64,000 nt of DNA from Boswellia sacra. Lineage: Eukaryota > Streptophyta > Magnoliopsida > Sapindales > Burseraceae. The stretch covers positions 180,697-244,696 of the forward strand of contig SNVD02006105.1 in assembly GCA_013180625.2 (NCBI GenBank), in the 5' to 3' direction. Shown one piece after another: positions 11,177 to 22,161 of this stretch. How positions within the stretch are numbered: position 1 is the stretch's first letter; every line of letters starts with the position of its first letter. The position numbers were made by a program, and so were the translations under genes. Under the pieces are notes generated by a model, which saw only the letters and a program-made list of their open reading frames with translations, did not search any database and had not been told where the DNA came from.

Positions 11177-14100
11177 TGTAATAGTCCAACCTACACTTAC
11201 TAAACTAGCCCGCCCAACCCAAACTTAATAACCCAAGCCCACTTTCTTTTACTAAACTAGCCTAGCCCCTTAGTATATAAATTTATATATAAGAAAAAAG
11301 GAAGATATTTTGAGAGGAAGAGAGAAGAACCAAGAATTTGGAGGAGGGAGAAATGGATTGACAAGAGAGGGCACTCACAGGAGATTTCTTGCTGGGATTA
11401 AGGGCTTTAGGATGAAACAAAGCAATTTCTAAATACTTCCACCAAGGGAAAACCGAATTTGAGAGGCTTAGACTCCTTGGCATCTTATTGAGAGAAATTA
11501 GAGAGAGAAGGAAATCAAACAAGTGTTTAAACAAAATTGGAAGCCCCATTCAAGGTATTTTATTTTTCTCTTGATGTTTATTTCCTAGTGATGATGAAAA
11601 TCTAGGGTTGCTATAAACAGTAGATACTTTTAAAATTTCTGCAGTTGATTGGCTTTGAATTTGATTCTCAAGTTTACACAAGTTAACATAGACATCTCAA
11701 GGGTTTTATTAAAATTGGTTTCATTAAAAAATGTTGAGTATACAATTTTATATGAATTTTCGAACTTTACTATTCAATGATGAAATTTTCAACTTTCTAC
11801 AGCAGGTATGTTTTGTGAAAATTATTTGAGATATTTAGAGGTCTCATAAAATTATTAAATTTGGAATATTTTGTTTGTCTTGATGTCCAATTAAAATCTG
11901 AAAAGTTTTGTGATTTTAGGATTGAACCACGAATTGTTATGTATCTTTTAATAGAGAGGGTCAATTCTGGAAATGGCTTAACAAGATTGTTGTGTCTAAG
12001 AACTTAAATTATTTGATATACCTAACAAATTTAGAATGCTATAAACTTTTATATGGTGTTAGATATGTATGTATAGAAGGTTTATGTAAAATCTTAGACC
12101 ATTTATATGAGTATTTTATTTATTAAGAATCAGAGAATCATCATTGTTGTTAAGGAAGTTTGAATATGAAGTTAATTGGCATTAATTATACTTACATATG
12201 AAATTGATTAAGGGAATCCTAAGCATTCAAGTTGGTTATCAATTGAATATGATACGATGAGTTCTTTTATCATGTTAGAACAAAGAAGAATTTAGTTCAT
12301 TGTTGAAGGAGAAGGCAAGCTAGGTGGAACGTTGACCTTGGAATCTATTGTAAGCTAACCAAGTTTGTGCAACCAGATCTGTAAGTGGGAAATATATGTT
12401 TTCTTTCGTAAATGACAAATGAGTTTTAAATTTTAATTTTTTATATATACATATTAGAAAACTTTTAAAGTGATTAGCAAATTTATTTTTCTAGATGAAC
12501 TGAGAAGCATATTTAGTTGTTTATTTAATGATATTTATTTAGCTTTTCTTAGAAACAATTACCATGATGTCTTAGCAAACCTAGAAGTTTTGAAGTGATT
12601 AGCAAATTAATTTCTAGTTGGAATTAAGCAAGCATGTTTATTGATTTATTAGTATTTCTTAGATTCTCTTACATTTTAGTAAACTTATAAGTATTCAACC
12701 TAGTTTCTTATGGTATTCTTTGAAGATAAATATAGCACTATTTATTATAGTTGCATTAAGTCATTAGCATATTCAAAAATTATTTTTTAAAATAGTTTTT
12801 AACAAGATGTAGCATTTAGAAATGAGAATTTAGATTTTTTTTATTTAAAGTGCTTCTAATTTATCAAAAAGGTATATTTTACAATTTTTTTTGAGAGATA
12901 GTGTTAAAGCATGATATTTAAAATGATCATAACAAATTTTATTTCAAGGATTTCTTAAAGTATTTTAAAATTGCTCTTTTAGATGTACATCATGGATTTT
13001 AAATGATTAAATATTTTCAACTAGCTTGCATAAAATTTTAGTGATTGATGAGTTGCAAGAAAAAAAAGGTTTTAGCATATGAAGCAATTTTTTTTTAAAA
13101 AAGTCAATTTTAACAAAGATAAGAAAACTCAATTATGGTATCCTAAACTAAACTAGTACCTAGACTCAGACAGTGAGATAGCAGATTCACTTAGACAATG
13201 ATACAGATAGAGGTCTTTGGAATCCGTTCAGACACACATAAAGACTATTGGTCGTGTGAGCTTGAGTGATTAGCCCTTTGGGGCAGCTCTAAGTATGAGG
13301 ATAACCAGTTTAGTAGATAGCTCTACCTACCTGATATTAGATCTCATTAGGTATGACTAGTTTCAGATAGCTCTGCTTGTGCGATCTTAGCCCCATCAGG
13401 TATGATTAGTTTAGCAAGCCTACGCGATGTTAGATCTCACCAGATATGATCAGCTAGATTCTGGGGTGCTTGTTTAGTATATCAAAAGTATAATTACATG
13501 AGTTAGCTTAAGAAAAGAAGCATCTTTTAGCCAAATTGTATAAATTTTCATACATCTTTAGAAAGAGTTTTATGATGATAGTTTATTTCTTCTCATGACA
13601 AATATTATTTACAGAAGTTATTTAAAGAGGATTTTAATGAAAATCATGTCTTAATGTTTTAAACAGCATTTGAGCAAGTGTTTTAGCATGATTATTATAA
13701 GCACTGTTTTATGTAATTTAGAAAATTCTTCTTCTTCTTATTTTTTTCTTAAGTATACAAATAAGTAGAATTATTTAACGAATTCAATAGCTTATTTATT
13801 CAAAGTTTTATAAAGATTAGATGATATATTATTCTATTATACCCAAATTGTTAGAAGCTTTTATAAAGATTAATTTCAATGTAGCAAAGATTTTGTTTTA
13901 TAATAGTATAATATTTTCAAAAAAATTTGTTTACTAATATACCCATATCCTCACTCACTGAGTTTTATACTCACCCATTTCTTTTTTAAAACCTTTTCTC
14001 CCCAGGTGAAAGTAAAGTGTGATCTAGTTAGTAAGTCTCGAGGTCAAGCCCCGTGATGGTACAAGGATGTATTTAATATTGCTATTAAGGTTGTAATAGA

Positions 14101-14275
14101 AATGTTAGAAAATTTTTATTAGCTATTGTAATTGGAGTTTTATTGTATATTTATTGAATTATTTTCTAGTTTATTTCATGAGAAAAACAAAAGTTAAATA
14201 ACATTCTCTAGTCCACAATTTACAATTTAAGGCACGATTCGTCCATGTGAGTGGGATTGGGGGGGTTGGCGTGTA
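11177..14275 (+). mobile_element. Degraded LTR-like block, probable solo LTR
   Basis: The block begins TGTAATAGTCCAACC and ends near a G-rich stretch followed by GGCGTGTAA, the style of start and end seen in many long plant Ty3 LTRs. It contains a purine-rich leader-like part (11,290-11,560), an internal repeat (13316-13456) and a late conserved-looking part (CTCACTCACTGAGTTTTATAC at about 13,953). No internal retroelement genes and no target duplication were found, so both boundaries are approximate. It could also be several nested fragments. Confidence 0.5.
13316..13456 (+). repeat. Three imperfect ~50-bp tandem units
   Basis: Units start near 13316, 13366 and 13416 and share GATAGCTCT, a GATnTTAG core and AGGTATGAnTAGTTT. 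They lie inside the LTR-like block. Such short repeats are common in long plant LTRs. Confidence 0.65.
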
Positions 14276-15104
14276 AAAAAAAAGCCTAATCTTTGTGATC
14301 CATATATTATGTTGCATGATTACTGTTAATCATTGATATGTTGGACAATAATCTAAGAGGAGATGATGTTCGTTCATGAAACCTTCCCTGTAAATATCAA
14401 CATCAAAAGAATGCAAATTCAAATTTCCCTCAACAACACGTCATCGACGACATGGTAGCTAAAGTCGCCAGCCTTTCCATACCAGGTGTTGGTAACTAAC
14501 CATATCAGAATGGAAGATACAACTAGTTCAGTTTCATATCTTTTGTTCGATAGTCTAAGGTCAAAACCATAGACGTTTCTAAATGTTTTCTCAACCGTCC
14601 AATTTTACTACTATTATGTCATATTTTCCCATGTACTTAAAATGCAAGTTTCCAAGGAAGTACTTGAATCAAACGGTTATGATCATCTCATCAGATGATT
14701 AACGTGCCACAAATGATTGACAAATGTTGCCACATCGGAAGCAAGAGCCACTAAAATCCCAGATCTAGATTTTGTTCCCCAAACAAATGGGGACCATAAC
14801 TAACAAGGCTAGTTCAAGTAACATACGTATTCTGAATAAACAGAAACTACAATTCAAGCCACCAATGTGTGTGGCTCTCAATGCTTCACCACAACCTCTC
14901 TCTTCCTCGCTACCCTCCAATAAAAACCTGAGGCTCTCAAACTTTGCAACAAAATATCCTCTCATTCCAGGAAACAAAAACTCACCAAAAAACTCCCATC
15001 ACAAGTTCTAAGCAAAACTAGCATACCCTGTAAACTTCATTGAGAGTAGTAGCAGCAGCTTCGGCTTTAGCATACACCAGTCGGGGCAGCTATTGTATAT
15101 TTCA
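14276..15104 (+). promoter_or_regulatory. PGR5 promoter and 5' UTR region
   Basis: This lies between the end of the LTR-like block and the PGR5 start codon. It must hold the PGR5 promoter, though I cannot place a TATA box or transcription start with confidence. It contains a separate open frame at 14788-15011 (75 codons from an ATG), rich in Ser, Asn and Lys with few acidic residues. That frame could be an upstream ORF or a chance frame. An in-frame TTG at 15093 precedes the true PGR5 ATG. Confidence 0.4.
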
Positions 15105-16091
15105 ATGGCTACTGCGATATGTGCAACTGGTTTTAAGGGAGGTTTAGGTTCTTCATTCCATGGAAGCTGGGGAACTTCAATGGCGGGTGAAGATTATCCC
15201 ATGTTGGTTAAGACAGTGCCAAATTTTAGAGTTACCAAGCCCATAAAAACACCGCCCATGATGAAGAATGTTAACGAAGGGAAAGGTTTGTTTGCTCCTC
15301 TTGTCGTGGTGACTCGTAATATTATTGGGAAGAAGCGGTTCAATCAGCTTAGAGGCAAAGCAATTGCCTTGCATTCACAGGTAGCTGTGTCTCCTACCCT
15401 TACTTTTTTTCTTAAAGTCAAGTTATTGTTTCAGTTTCTGCTTAATCTATTTTTCTCTTTTCAAACTACAAAATTTAAAGTAAACTTCTCACAATAAGTA
15501 AGATTTGATCTCAAAATCTCTTGTACAAATATTTTATGAGATATGTTGCTCAAGTATTAGTTTATTTATGCCTAGTTGATTGTACGTTGGGGTCTTTACT
15601 TTTAAGAACAATTTTAGGTATGCAATTCGCTATTTCTCTATGATGAAAATTTGACACTTTTTTGTGGTGGATAAATCTTGTATATAACGTAGGGTACGAT
15701 ATAATGATTGAGGTTGATTCGTTGCGTCAAAAAGTGGCTCATGGAGCCAAGGCTGTGAACCTCGAGCGCAATTTACAACCTACCCATTATGTTGGTCTCT
15801 CAATTGTGAAGTAAAACAAATCATTTACCATAACGTAATGAAAGTCACTCGTTCAATGAATTCCAAACTAGTGTGTCCAAATCTTTTTATTTTTATTTTA
15901 TTTGTTTTCATTTTCCTTTCTCTTGGCAGGAGCAGAAAGCTCTGATTATATGATTGGTTAATCGTCGTATTTTAATATGTTGGCAGGTAATTACCGAATT
16001 CTGCAAATCAATAGGAGCTGATGCGAAACAGAGGCAAGGACTGATCCGCTTGGCGAAGAAAAACGGAGAGAGACTTGGGTTCCTTGCGTGA
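15105..16091 (+). CDS. PGR5: PGR5, chloroplast proton gradient regulation protein
   Basis: PGR5 works with PGRL1 at the thylakoid in antimycin-sensitive cyclic electron flow around photosystem I, which builds the proton gradient and protects the photosystem in strong light. Two exons, 15105-15380 and 15987-16091, join with GT-AG sites into 126 residues. The N-terminus is a chloroplast transit peptide rich in Ala, Gly and Ser. The mature part carries the strongly conserved family segments GKGLFAPLVVVTRNIIGKKR, FNQLRGKAIALHSQ and, in exon 2, EFCKSIGADAKQRQGLIRLA, ending at the usual GERLGFLA. The ATG at 15105 gives a normal-length transit peptide. No lesion is visible. It is convergent with eIF(iso)4E. 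Recognition of the family is from memory and is very firm. Confidence 0.96.
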
Positions 16092-16922
16092 GAAACGCTC
16101 ATTTATTTTGATATTGTCACTTCCATGAAAGATGTTTTAAGTTCATAGTTCATTTCAAGAGCTATTACCTGTAATCATACTTCGGTCTTTTACGTATTAC
16201 CATGAAATAGAATGTAACAAGTCTCTTATCATATGCACTTATTTCTTACTTTACTAAATAAGTTAATAAAATGGAAAAATAGCTATTGTCTATCAAATAA
16301 GCAAACCTTCTATGACCTTGGATTGAAGAATAGTTCATAATCACTAGTTTTTCAACTTTCTCGAATAAAAAAATTTAGCCAAAAATATTATAAAATCACT
16401 TAATATCGACAACTTTACAAGGCTTATACACCAACACTACTACTTCTTTCACCTGCGTTTCCTATGGACTGATACTATTGGACATAATGTCTCAGGAATC
16501 AAAGTATCTATATAAATCGTTATAATAAACATGATCGAAGGTAAGTTTCCAATGATTCCACAACTTAAAACATCTCATCAAACTGTTGCAGTGACAAAAG
16601 GAATCCGTGATGGATTAGTCAACAACCAAACAAGAATTCTAAAAGCAGGATTAAGGAAGAATTTACATATATCTGCATGAATGTTTCAAATTCAATCAAA
16701 GCAGGTCACAAGTAAACTACAAAAATATTCTCGATATGGCATATATATCAAAACGAGGAAAATAACTGTATTGCACCCAAAAAAAGCAGATTGCAACAAA
16801 TTTGAATTATCCAGTGTTTCTAAGTAATAGAACACAAAAAGAATTACAGTAACAGGTTCTTTAGTTTTAGCCACACTTTGGCGACTAGGAGTACAGGCCT
16901 CCGCACAAAATCATCTCTGAGT
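16092..16922. other. Intergenic region between convergent genes
   Basis: This holds the 3' ends of PGR5 (+) and eIF(iso)4E (-). No gene or repeat is seen. Minus-strand frames here have no coding character. Confidence 0.6.
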
Positions 16923-19663
16923 TCAGACATTGTATCGGCTTTTCACTGATCTTTCTCTTCTAGAATCATCCTGCAACAACAAAGATGAGCGATTTAGGAG
17001 AAATTTATGCATTGAAAACAGATAAAAGAAATAGAAAATAAAAGTGAACAGGAAACATACATGGAAGCTGTAAGTGATCCTATCAGTGACATCGATGATC
17101 TCCTTCCACTTCTTTCCAATGCTCATCTATGCAAGGTTCAAAATAATAGCTATTAAGATACAATGCTAATCATTTCATATGGACTGCATTCTACAGTCAA
17201 CAAAAAACATGTAAGTAGAAAGTTACATAAGGCTTCAGAGTCAGTTTCTTTATGCCAAGTTGTTTATGCTATAAAATGGACCCAAAGTTATTTAATCGAA
17301 GCTGAATAAAAATCTTCATAAATAGTAAACAAATCCCCATAAATAAGTCATCCAAAAAAGAGGGAAAAAAAAAATTCCTCAAGAAAAGACATCCCATACA
17401 TGCTACAACAGGAACTTTTCTAAAAATGCAGTGAAACATGAATAATTTGAGATAAAATGAAACACTTAATCTTAGAATTGGCACAAAACCCATAGAGAAA
17501 GAGGTGTAAATGAGAAAAATAAAAGACTGATGTTCAACTTATTTTGAGATCCCTCAATGCTAAATAAGCAAAACAATAGTTAAACCGAATATCTGCACTC
17601 TCTCATAAAAGATGACTTTGCTTCTGAAGAAACTTAGCAGAGAAATCACCATGCCTCTTGCAATGATTGGATAGTAATAACTACTACACTGATAGAGAGG
17701 CTACTATCTAAGAGATAGTATCAAGAAGAGGCCATCATATATTAAATATTTTTAGATGCTACACAATTGTTAAACCGAAAATCTGCACTCTCTCACAAAA
17801 GATGACTTTTTCTTCTGAAGAAACTAAGCAGAGAAATCACCATTCGTCTTGCAATGACTGGATAGTAATAACTACTACATTGTCAAAATAAACAGAGGGG
17901 GGCTACCTACCTAAAAGATAGTATCAAGAAGAGGCCATCATATATTAAATCTCCGGCCATCAGTCCTAAAGAATCCCCCTAATTCGATCCAAGTCACTAC
18001 TGTCTAGTTTGAGTGGGCTGAATGGAAAATTTAGATATGTGGGCTGAATGGAAAATTTAGATATAGTAAAGATTAAGAAATTCACCAATAACTTCCATTT
18101 AATAAAGGTTTTGTGTAGCAGAGTGAACAAAATTAGGATTTATTTTCTGTCCTCATACAACGAATTTCTTCCCATCTCCCGCTGTTGAATCCTTCCATTT
18201 TCAGAAATTGTCCATCAACATCTAAAAGGGAGGTATCGTTGTATCTTCCTATACAAAAGCTTCCTCAGCACCCTACTCAAACTTCAACAGAGACAACCAA
18301 ATATTGTACTGCAATGAAATTTTCAATTTTATACAAATTTCCAATAGAATAAAAATCCAGGCACAAGCAACAAGCAAACAGTACGTAGAAATCCACACCT
18401 CAAACTTTAGTATAGAAAGAGGCTACAGCAAAACAAATTATAAATCATGAATTATATACAAGAAGTCTAGGCACAAAGATACGAGTTATTCTAGTTAAGT
18501 AGCAGGACAAAAAGAACTTATTAACAAGATTGTGAATCAACTAAGCACAGCCATATCGATAATTACAAGTATAAATATAAAAGGAACACCATACCTGAGC
18601 TGCCTCATTTGCAGCTGTCTTGGTCCATAATGCAAGTTTGTCTTGCCTCTGGCGCACACTGGCAACAACACCACAAATATCATCTGCCTCATCAAATTGC
18701 TCTCCAATCAACGCCATCAACTGCAGAGCAAACATTATATTGAGTTGATAGAAAGTCATAGCAAAATAAACCAACCACCAACATTCAAATTATAGTCATA
18801 GAACAGAAAATAGCCAGGGAATTAAGAAGTTTACAGTTTCGAGCCACATGTTATCAAGGTTGGCCTTTCTGTTTCTGGTGACAGACCACTTTCCTCCACC
18901 AGCACACTCGGGATCTTCCCACTTTGGTTCCACTCCAGCTTTGAACAAATGGAAATCAGCATTCATAGGCAACCTGCTGGGCTTGAATATCTGATCATAC
19001 AAACTGCAAAACAGAAATATAAAATTTTAAAGCAAATACCAAGAACATATATCTGGGCAACACATTATCTTATGATAAATTTAACCCAAAAAAAAGGCCA
19101 AAAAGAAAAACAGGAACATCAAGAAACTAAATATATGGAAACCAAGGAAAGTTAAATGCTTTAATTTGTTATGATTGTATGAGCTGAATAATATAAAACC
19201 TGAATAATAAACAGTAAAAATATGTGAAAATATACAAATTTCAAAAGCTTCAATATAACCTTCTTTAAGATCCTAGAAAAAAAGTTTCTCCAAGATTCAA
19301 AAGTATCAATTTTTTTTCTCATTCTTATTGAACTTTCTTGTGATCCAAACAGTAAATATTAAAAAAAAAAGAAAATTTAACCTTAAAAGCACCGAATCAA
19401 CAAATAAATAGACAAACCCTAATCAGCACCAAAATCATAAAACTCCAAACAAATCAACAAAAGGAAGGTTAGTGTCGTTACCACCAGAATTCTTCGACGG
19501 TGTCGAAGGTGTAGACCTTTTTTAGAGAGGTGCCCCAGGCTGCGCCTTGTTTGGGCTTGGATTGGTTGTCAAACCAAAAGGTCCATTTTCTCTCAAGCTT
19601 GTGGGGTTGCGTCTCTTCCCCCGCCACTGCCACAGTCGCTGTCGCCGCCTCAACCGTTGCCAT
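16923..19663 (-). CDS. EIF(ISO)4E: Eukaryotic translation initiation factor iso4E (cap-binding)
   Basis: This is the plant-specific cap-binding subunit of eIF(iso)4F. It binds the mRNA 5' cap through conserved tryptophans and recruits eIF(iso)4G. Five exons on the minus strand: 19663-19482, 19003-18835, 18720-18595, 17126-17061, 16970-16923, all with GT-AG sites, giving 196 residues, the normal family length. Residues 1-20 form an Ala-rich leader, followed by [18 protein letters not shown], then [40 protein letters not shown] and a C-terminus ending SRYNV. The cap-contact Trp residues are present. No frameshift or stop is visible. Family members act as recessive susceptibility factors for potyviruses in several crops; that is known of the family, not shown here. 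The third intron carries a tandem duplication. Confidence 0.96.
17581..17950. repeat. Tandem duplication (~190-bp period) in an eIF(iso)4E intron
   Basis: Copies at 17581-17747 and 17771-17950 share TAAACCGAAnATCTGCACTC, the CTTCTGAAGAAACT region and the ending AAGAAGAGGCCATCATATAT. They differ by scattered substitutions and small indels. Both are intronic. Confidence 0.85.
18013..18064. repeat. Exact 26-bp tandem duplication
   Basis: Two identical adjacent 26-bp units, each beginning GTGGGCTGAATGG, lie in the same eIF(iso)4E intron. Their identity suggests a recent event. Confidence 0.9.
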
Positions 19664-19718
19664 CTTCTCTTCTTTTCCGGTTTAATTTCTTGGAGTACAA
19701 TATCACGAGCGCTCAGCT

Positions 19719-19745
19719 TTCGTTCGTTCGTTCGTTCGCTCGTTG
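19719..19745. repeat. (TTCG)n microsatellite in eIF(iso)4E 5' region
   Basis: About five TTCG units end in TTCGCTCGTT. They sit 55-80 bp upstream of the eIF(iso)4E start codon, probably in the 5' UTR or core promoter. Confidence 0.85.
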
Positions 19746-20877
19746 GTTCCTCGTTATAACAGGTTTTGATGGGCCAGCTATTTGACAAGCCCAATAGGGT
19801 TTGAATTCCATATTGAGATTTGGGCCATGTCTCAGTCCAACAGGCCTGCTAGGTCCAATTTTACCTGATTGATTTTCCATTTGGATTCATGTGTCATACA
19901 CCATAATCTGAACATATTTTGTTGGACAAGAATCTCACAGTATTTTAAAAAAAATTATATTTGATTTTTTTTAAATACAAACATAATCGTAATTAGATCA
20001 GGGATGAGGGTTATCGAGACCATAAATGAAGGTTGAATTGCACTACTTAAATTATAAAATTTAAAGCTTTTTATCAATGATATTTTTATTATGTGTTTTA
20101 CAATACTATATTTCACAATCTTTTATGATATTAATTTAGTCTAAGGGTAGTCCTATTTAGTTTCCACCTTCGAACTCAATACACCTCATCTTTAGTTTAT
20201 ATGGGGATAAAGATATGAGATTTAAATTTATATTCAACTCAAAATAGAATCACAATTCTCTTTAATTATTGTCGCCGAATTCTTCAAAATAAATCATATT
20301 CATAATTTGTGCGATGATTAGTTTATTTAAATTAAGTTTAGATTGCATTCGTAGATTGTAGCTTTCATTATATGAGAATATGAAATATTATTTATCATTA
20401 AATACAATAAAATTTACGTAGATGAGTTGTGACATACGGTGTTTTAATTGAGCTAAGGATTGGGAAAAAAGCCGAAAGTTCATGGGAACGAGGAGTGTGG
20501 GTGGGCAAGAGAAAAATGGGAGAAATGTTAAAAATGAAACTTTTCTTAAAATATAAATTGGGGAGGACAAGTTAGCGGCATCGCGCACATGGACAGCATG
20601 GCTGTAAGAAAATGTTCACAATCATCTTTAAAATATTCCATGTAAGGTGGAAGGGAAGAAAGAACTGAAAAATATGAGGAAACGAAGAAAGATGCTTCAG
20701 TTTGAGAAAATAGCATATAGTAGCCATTGTGAATTATGCAAAACGGAGAAGAGAAGATTGTTATAGATTTGCCCTTGCTAAAGTTAAAATGGGGTCTACT
20801 GATCTAAAAGTGAAGGTAGAATAAAGAACAATATTACAATTATAACTCATTTTAATTATTCATTTATTTATTTTTAC

Positions 20878-21000
20878 AATCTAAATTGGCAAAATATTAG
20901 TGAATATTGATAGTTATCATACGTCATGTAATTTAAACTCATTCATTTATTTATATTTTTTTATTTATTTAGTGATATTTTGCTAATTTAAATTATAAGA
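20878..21000. repeat. Imperfect inverted repeat, possible small MITE
   Basis: The left arm (AATCTAAATTGGCAAAATAT) is nearly the reverse complement of the right arm (ATATTTTGCTAATTTAAATT). No target duplication was recognised, so a MITE origin is only a possibility. Confidence 0.45.
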
Positions 21001-21679
21001 AATGTTGGTTGTAGATGTAGTTTTACTCTTAAATAAAACCACTATTATGTCTTATTATGCCTGAGATCCAAGATGAAGATGCACTCACATGTTCTCATCT
21101 TAAATTTTAATTAAGTGAATTAAAACCCTCACAAGTGTTAAGTAAAATTCCCTATAACATTTTTAAGTATTAAGCCCGAGTAAATCATGTCATGCTCAAA
21201 AATCTCACATTTTGGGATTTCAGATGGTCTAAATATATATATAGTAAAATTATACTGATTTTTTCTTTTTTTGAAATATCTGTTATTCATAATCATAAAC
21301 ATAAGCTCAAGCTTGTACATCACATAAGTCATTGCCTAATAAAATCATCCAACATATAGATATACAGCCATATATCCAATGTACAAAGCCCTAGTACATC
21401 ATATTCCATGCTAAAACAATAAAGTCTCAAGGTCTAGTCTGAAAACTCAAAATGCGTCCCAAAATATCACGAAGTGCTAACATTCAAGTCCTTTAAAGAT
21501 CGAGACACTACTAAAAAAAAGAGCCATTTACTACAACCATTTACTGCGGGCTGTAAGAAATGCAGTAGAAAAGTAAATTCTGTGGCGGGCTACCACGGTC
21601 GTAGTTAAAAGGCTATATATATACAGCGGTTTTTAAAGGCCTGCAGTAAATTCATTCAATATAATTTTCTCTCCTTTCC

Positions 21680-21682
<3 letters not shown>

Positions 21683-21713
<31 letters not shown>
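21683..21713. repeat. (CT)n microsatellite inside the CACTA element
   Basis: A pure CT run within a pyrimidine-rich tract resembles a plant 5' leader. It may be part of a captured gene leader. Confidence 0.9.
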
Positions 21714-21717
<4 letters not shown>

Positions 21718-21894
21718 TCTGTCTCACACCTAATCTAAATCCCTAATTTCTTTCCCTCCCTAATTTCTTTCGTTGAATTGTGGAATAGAATCCTAACAAA
21801 AGCCCTAAAATTGAAACTCCAAATCCCTACCCTAACCCCTTTTTTGTTCTGCCTCACTCACCTAACATCCTCCTTAGTCCTCTCCTTCACCTCT

Positions 21895-22161
21895 CTCTCT
21901 GCAGCGGCAGCATCTAATCAAATCAAAGCTTCTGTCAATAGTCATCTCTCTCATTCCTCTCTGTCTCTTGAAGTCGAATCGGAGTTGTGAGTTGCGGTGA
22001 CGCAGCTCTATCTCATCTCACATCCTCACCTTCACCTCTCTCTTGATAGTCATCTCTCTCTACAGTGGCAACATCTAATTGAAATCGAATCTAAGCTTCT
22101 TTAGTCATCTCTCTCACACCTCTCTGTCTCTCGAAGTCGAATCAGAGCTACGAGTTACGGT
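21895..22161. repeat. Diverged tandem duplication inside the CACTA element
   Basis: About 21,895-22,002 and 22,046-22,161 share GCAACATCTAAT or GCAGCATCTAAT, a CATCTCTCTCA segment and CTCGAAGTCGAATCnGAG. It looks like an internally duplicated leader or exon fragment. I cannot assign a source gene. Confidence 0.65.

Larger units (their letters stand above)
19664..21505. other. eIF(iso)4E promoter side and AT-rich intergenic DNA
   Basis: The first part must hold the eIF(iso)4E 5' UTR and promoter, including a (TTCG)n repeat near 19719-19745. The remainder to 21505 is AT-rich with no supported gene. An imperfect inverted repeat lies at about 20,878-21,000. From about 21,050 the DNA resembles decayed retroelement sequence into which the CACTA element inserted, and this resumes after 24,978. 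Confidence 0.5.

Noticed and set aside
11283..11549. 88-codon minus-strand ORF
   Set aside because: It is antisense to the purine-rich leader-like part of the LTR-like block. Its Leu/Ser-rich composition follows from GA-rich DNA.
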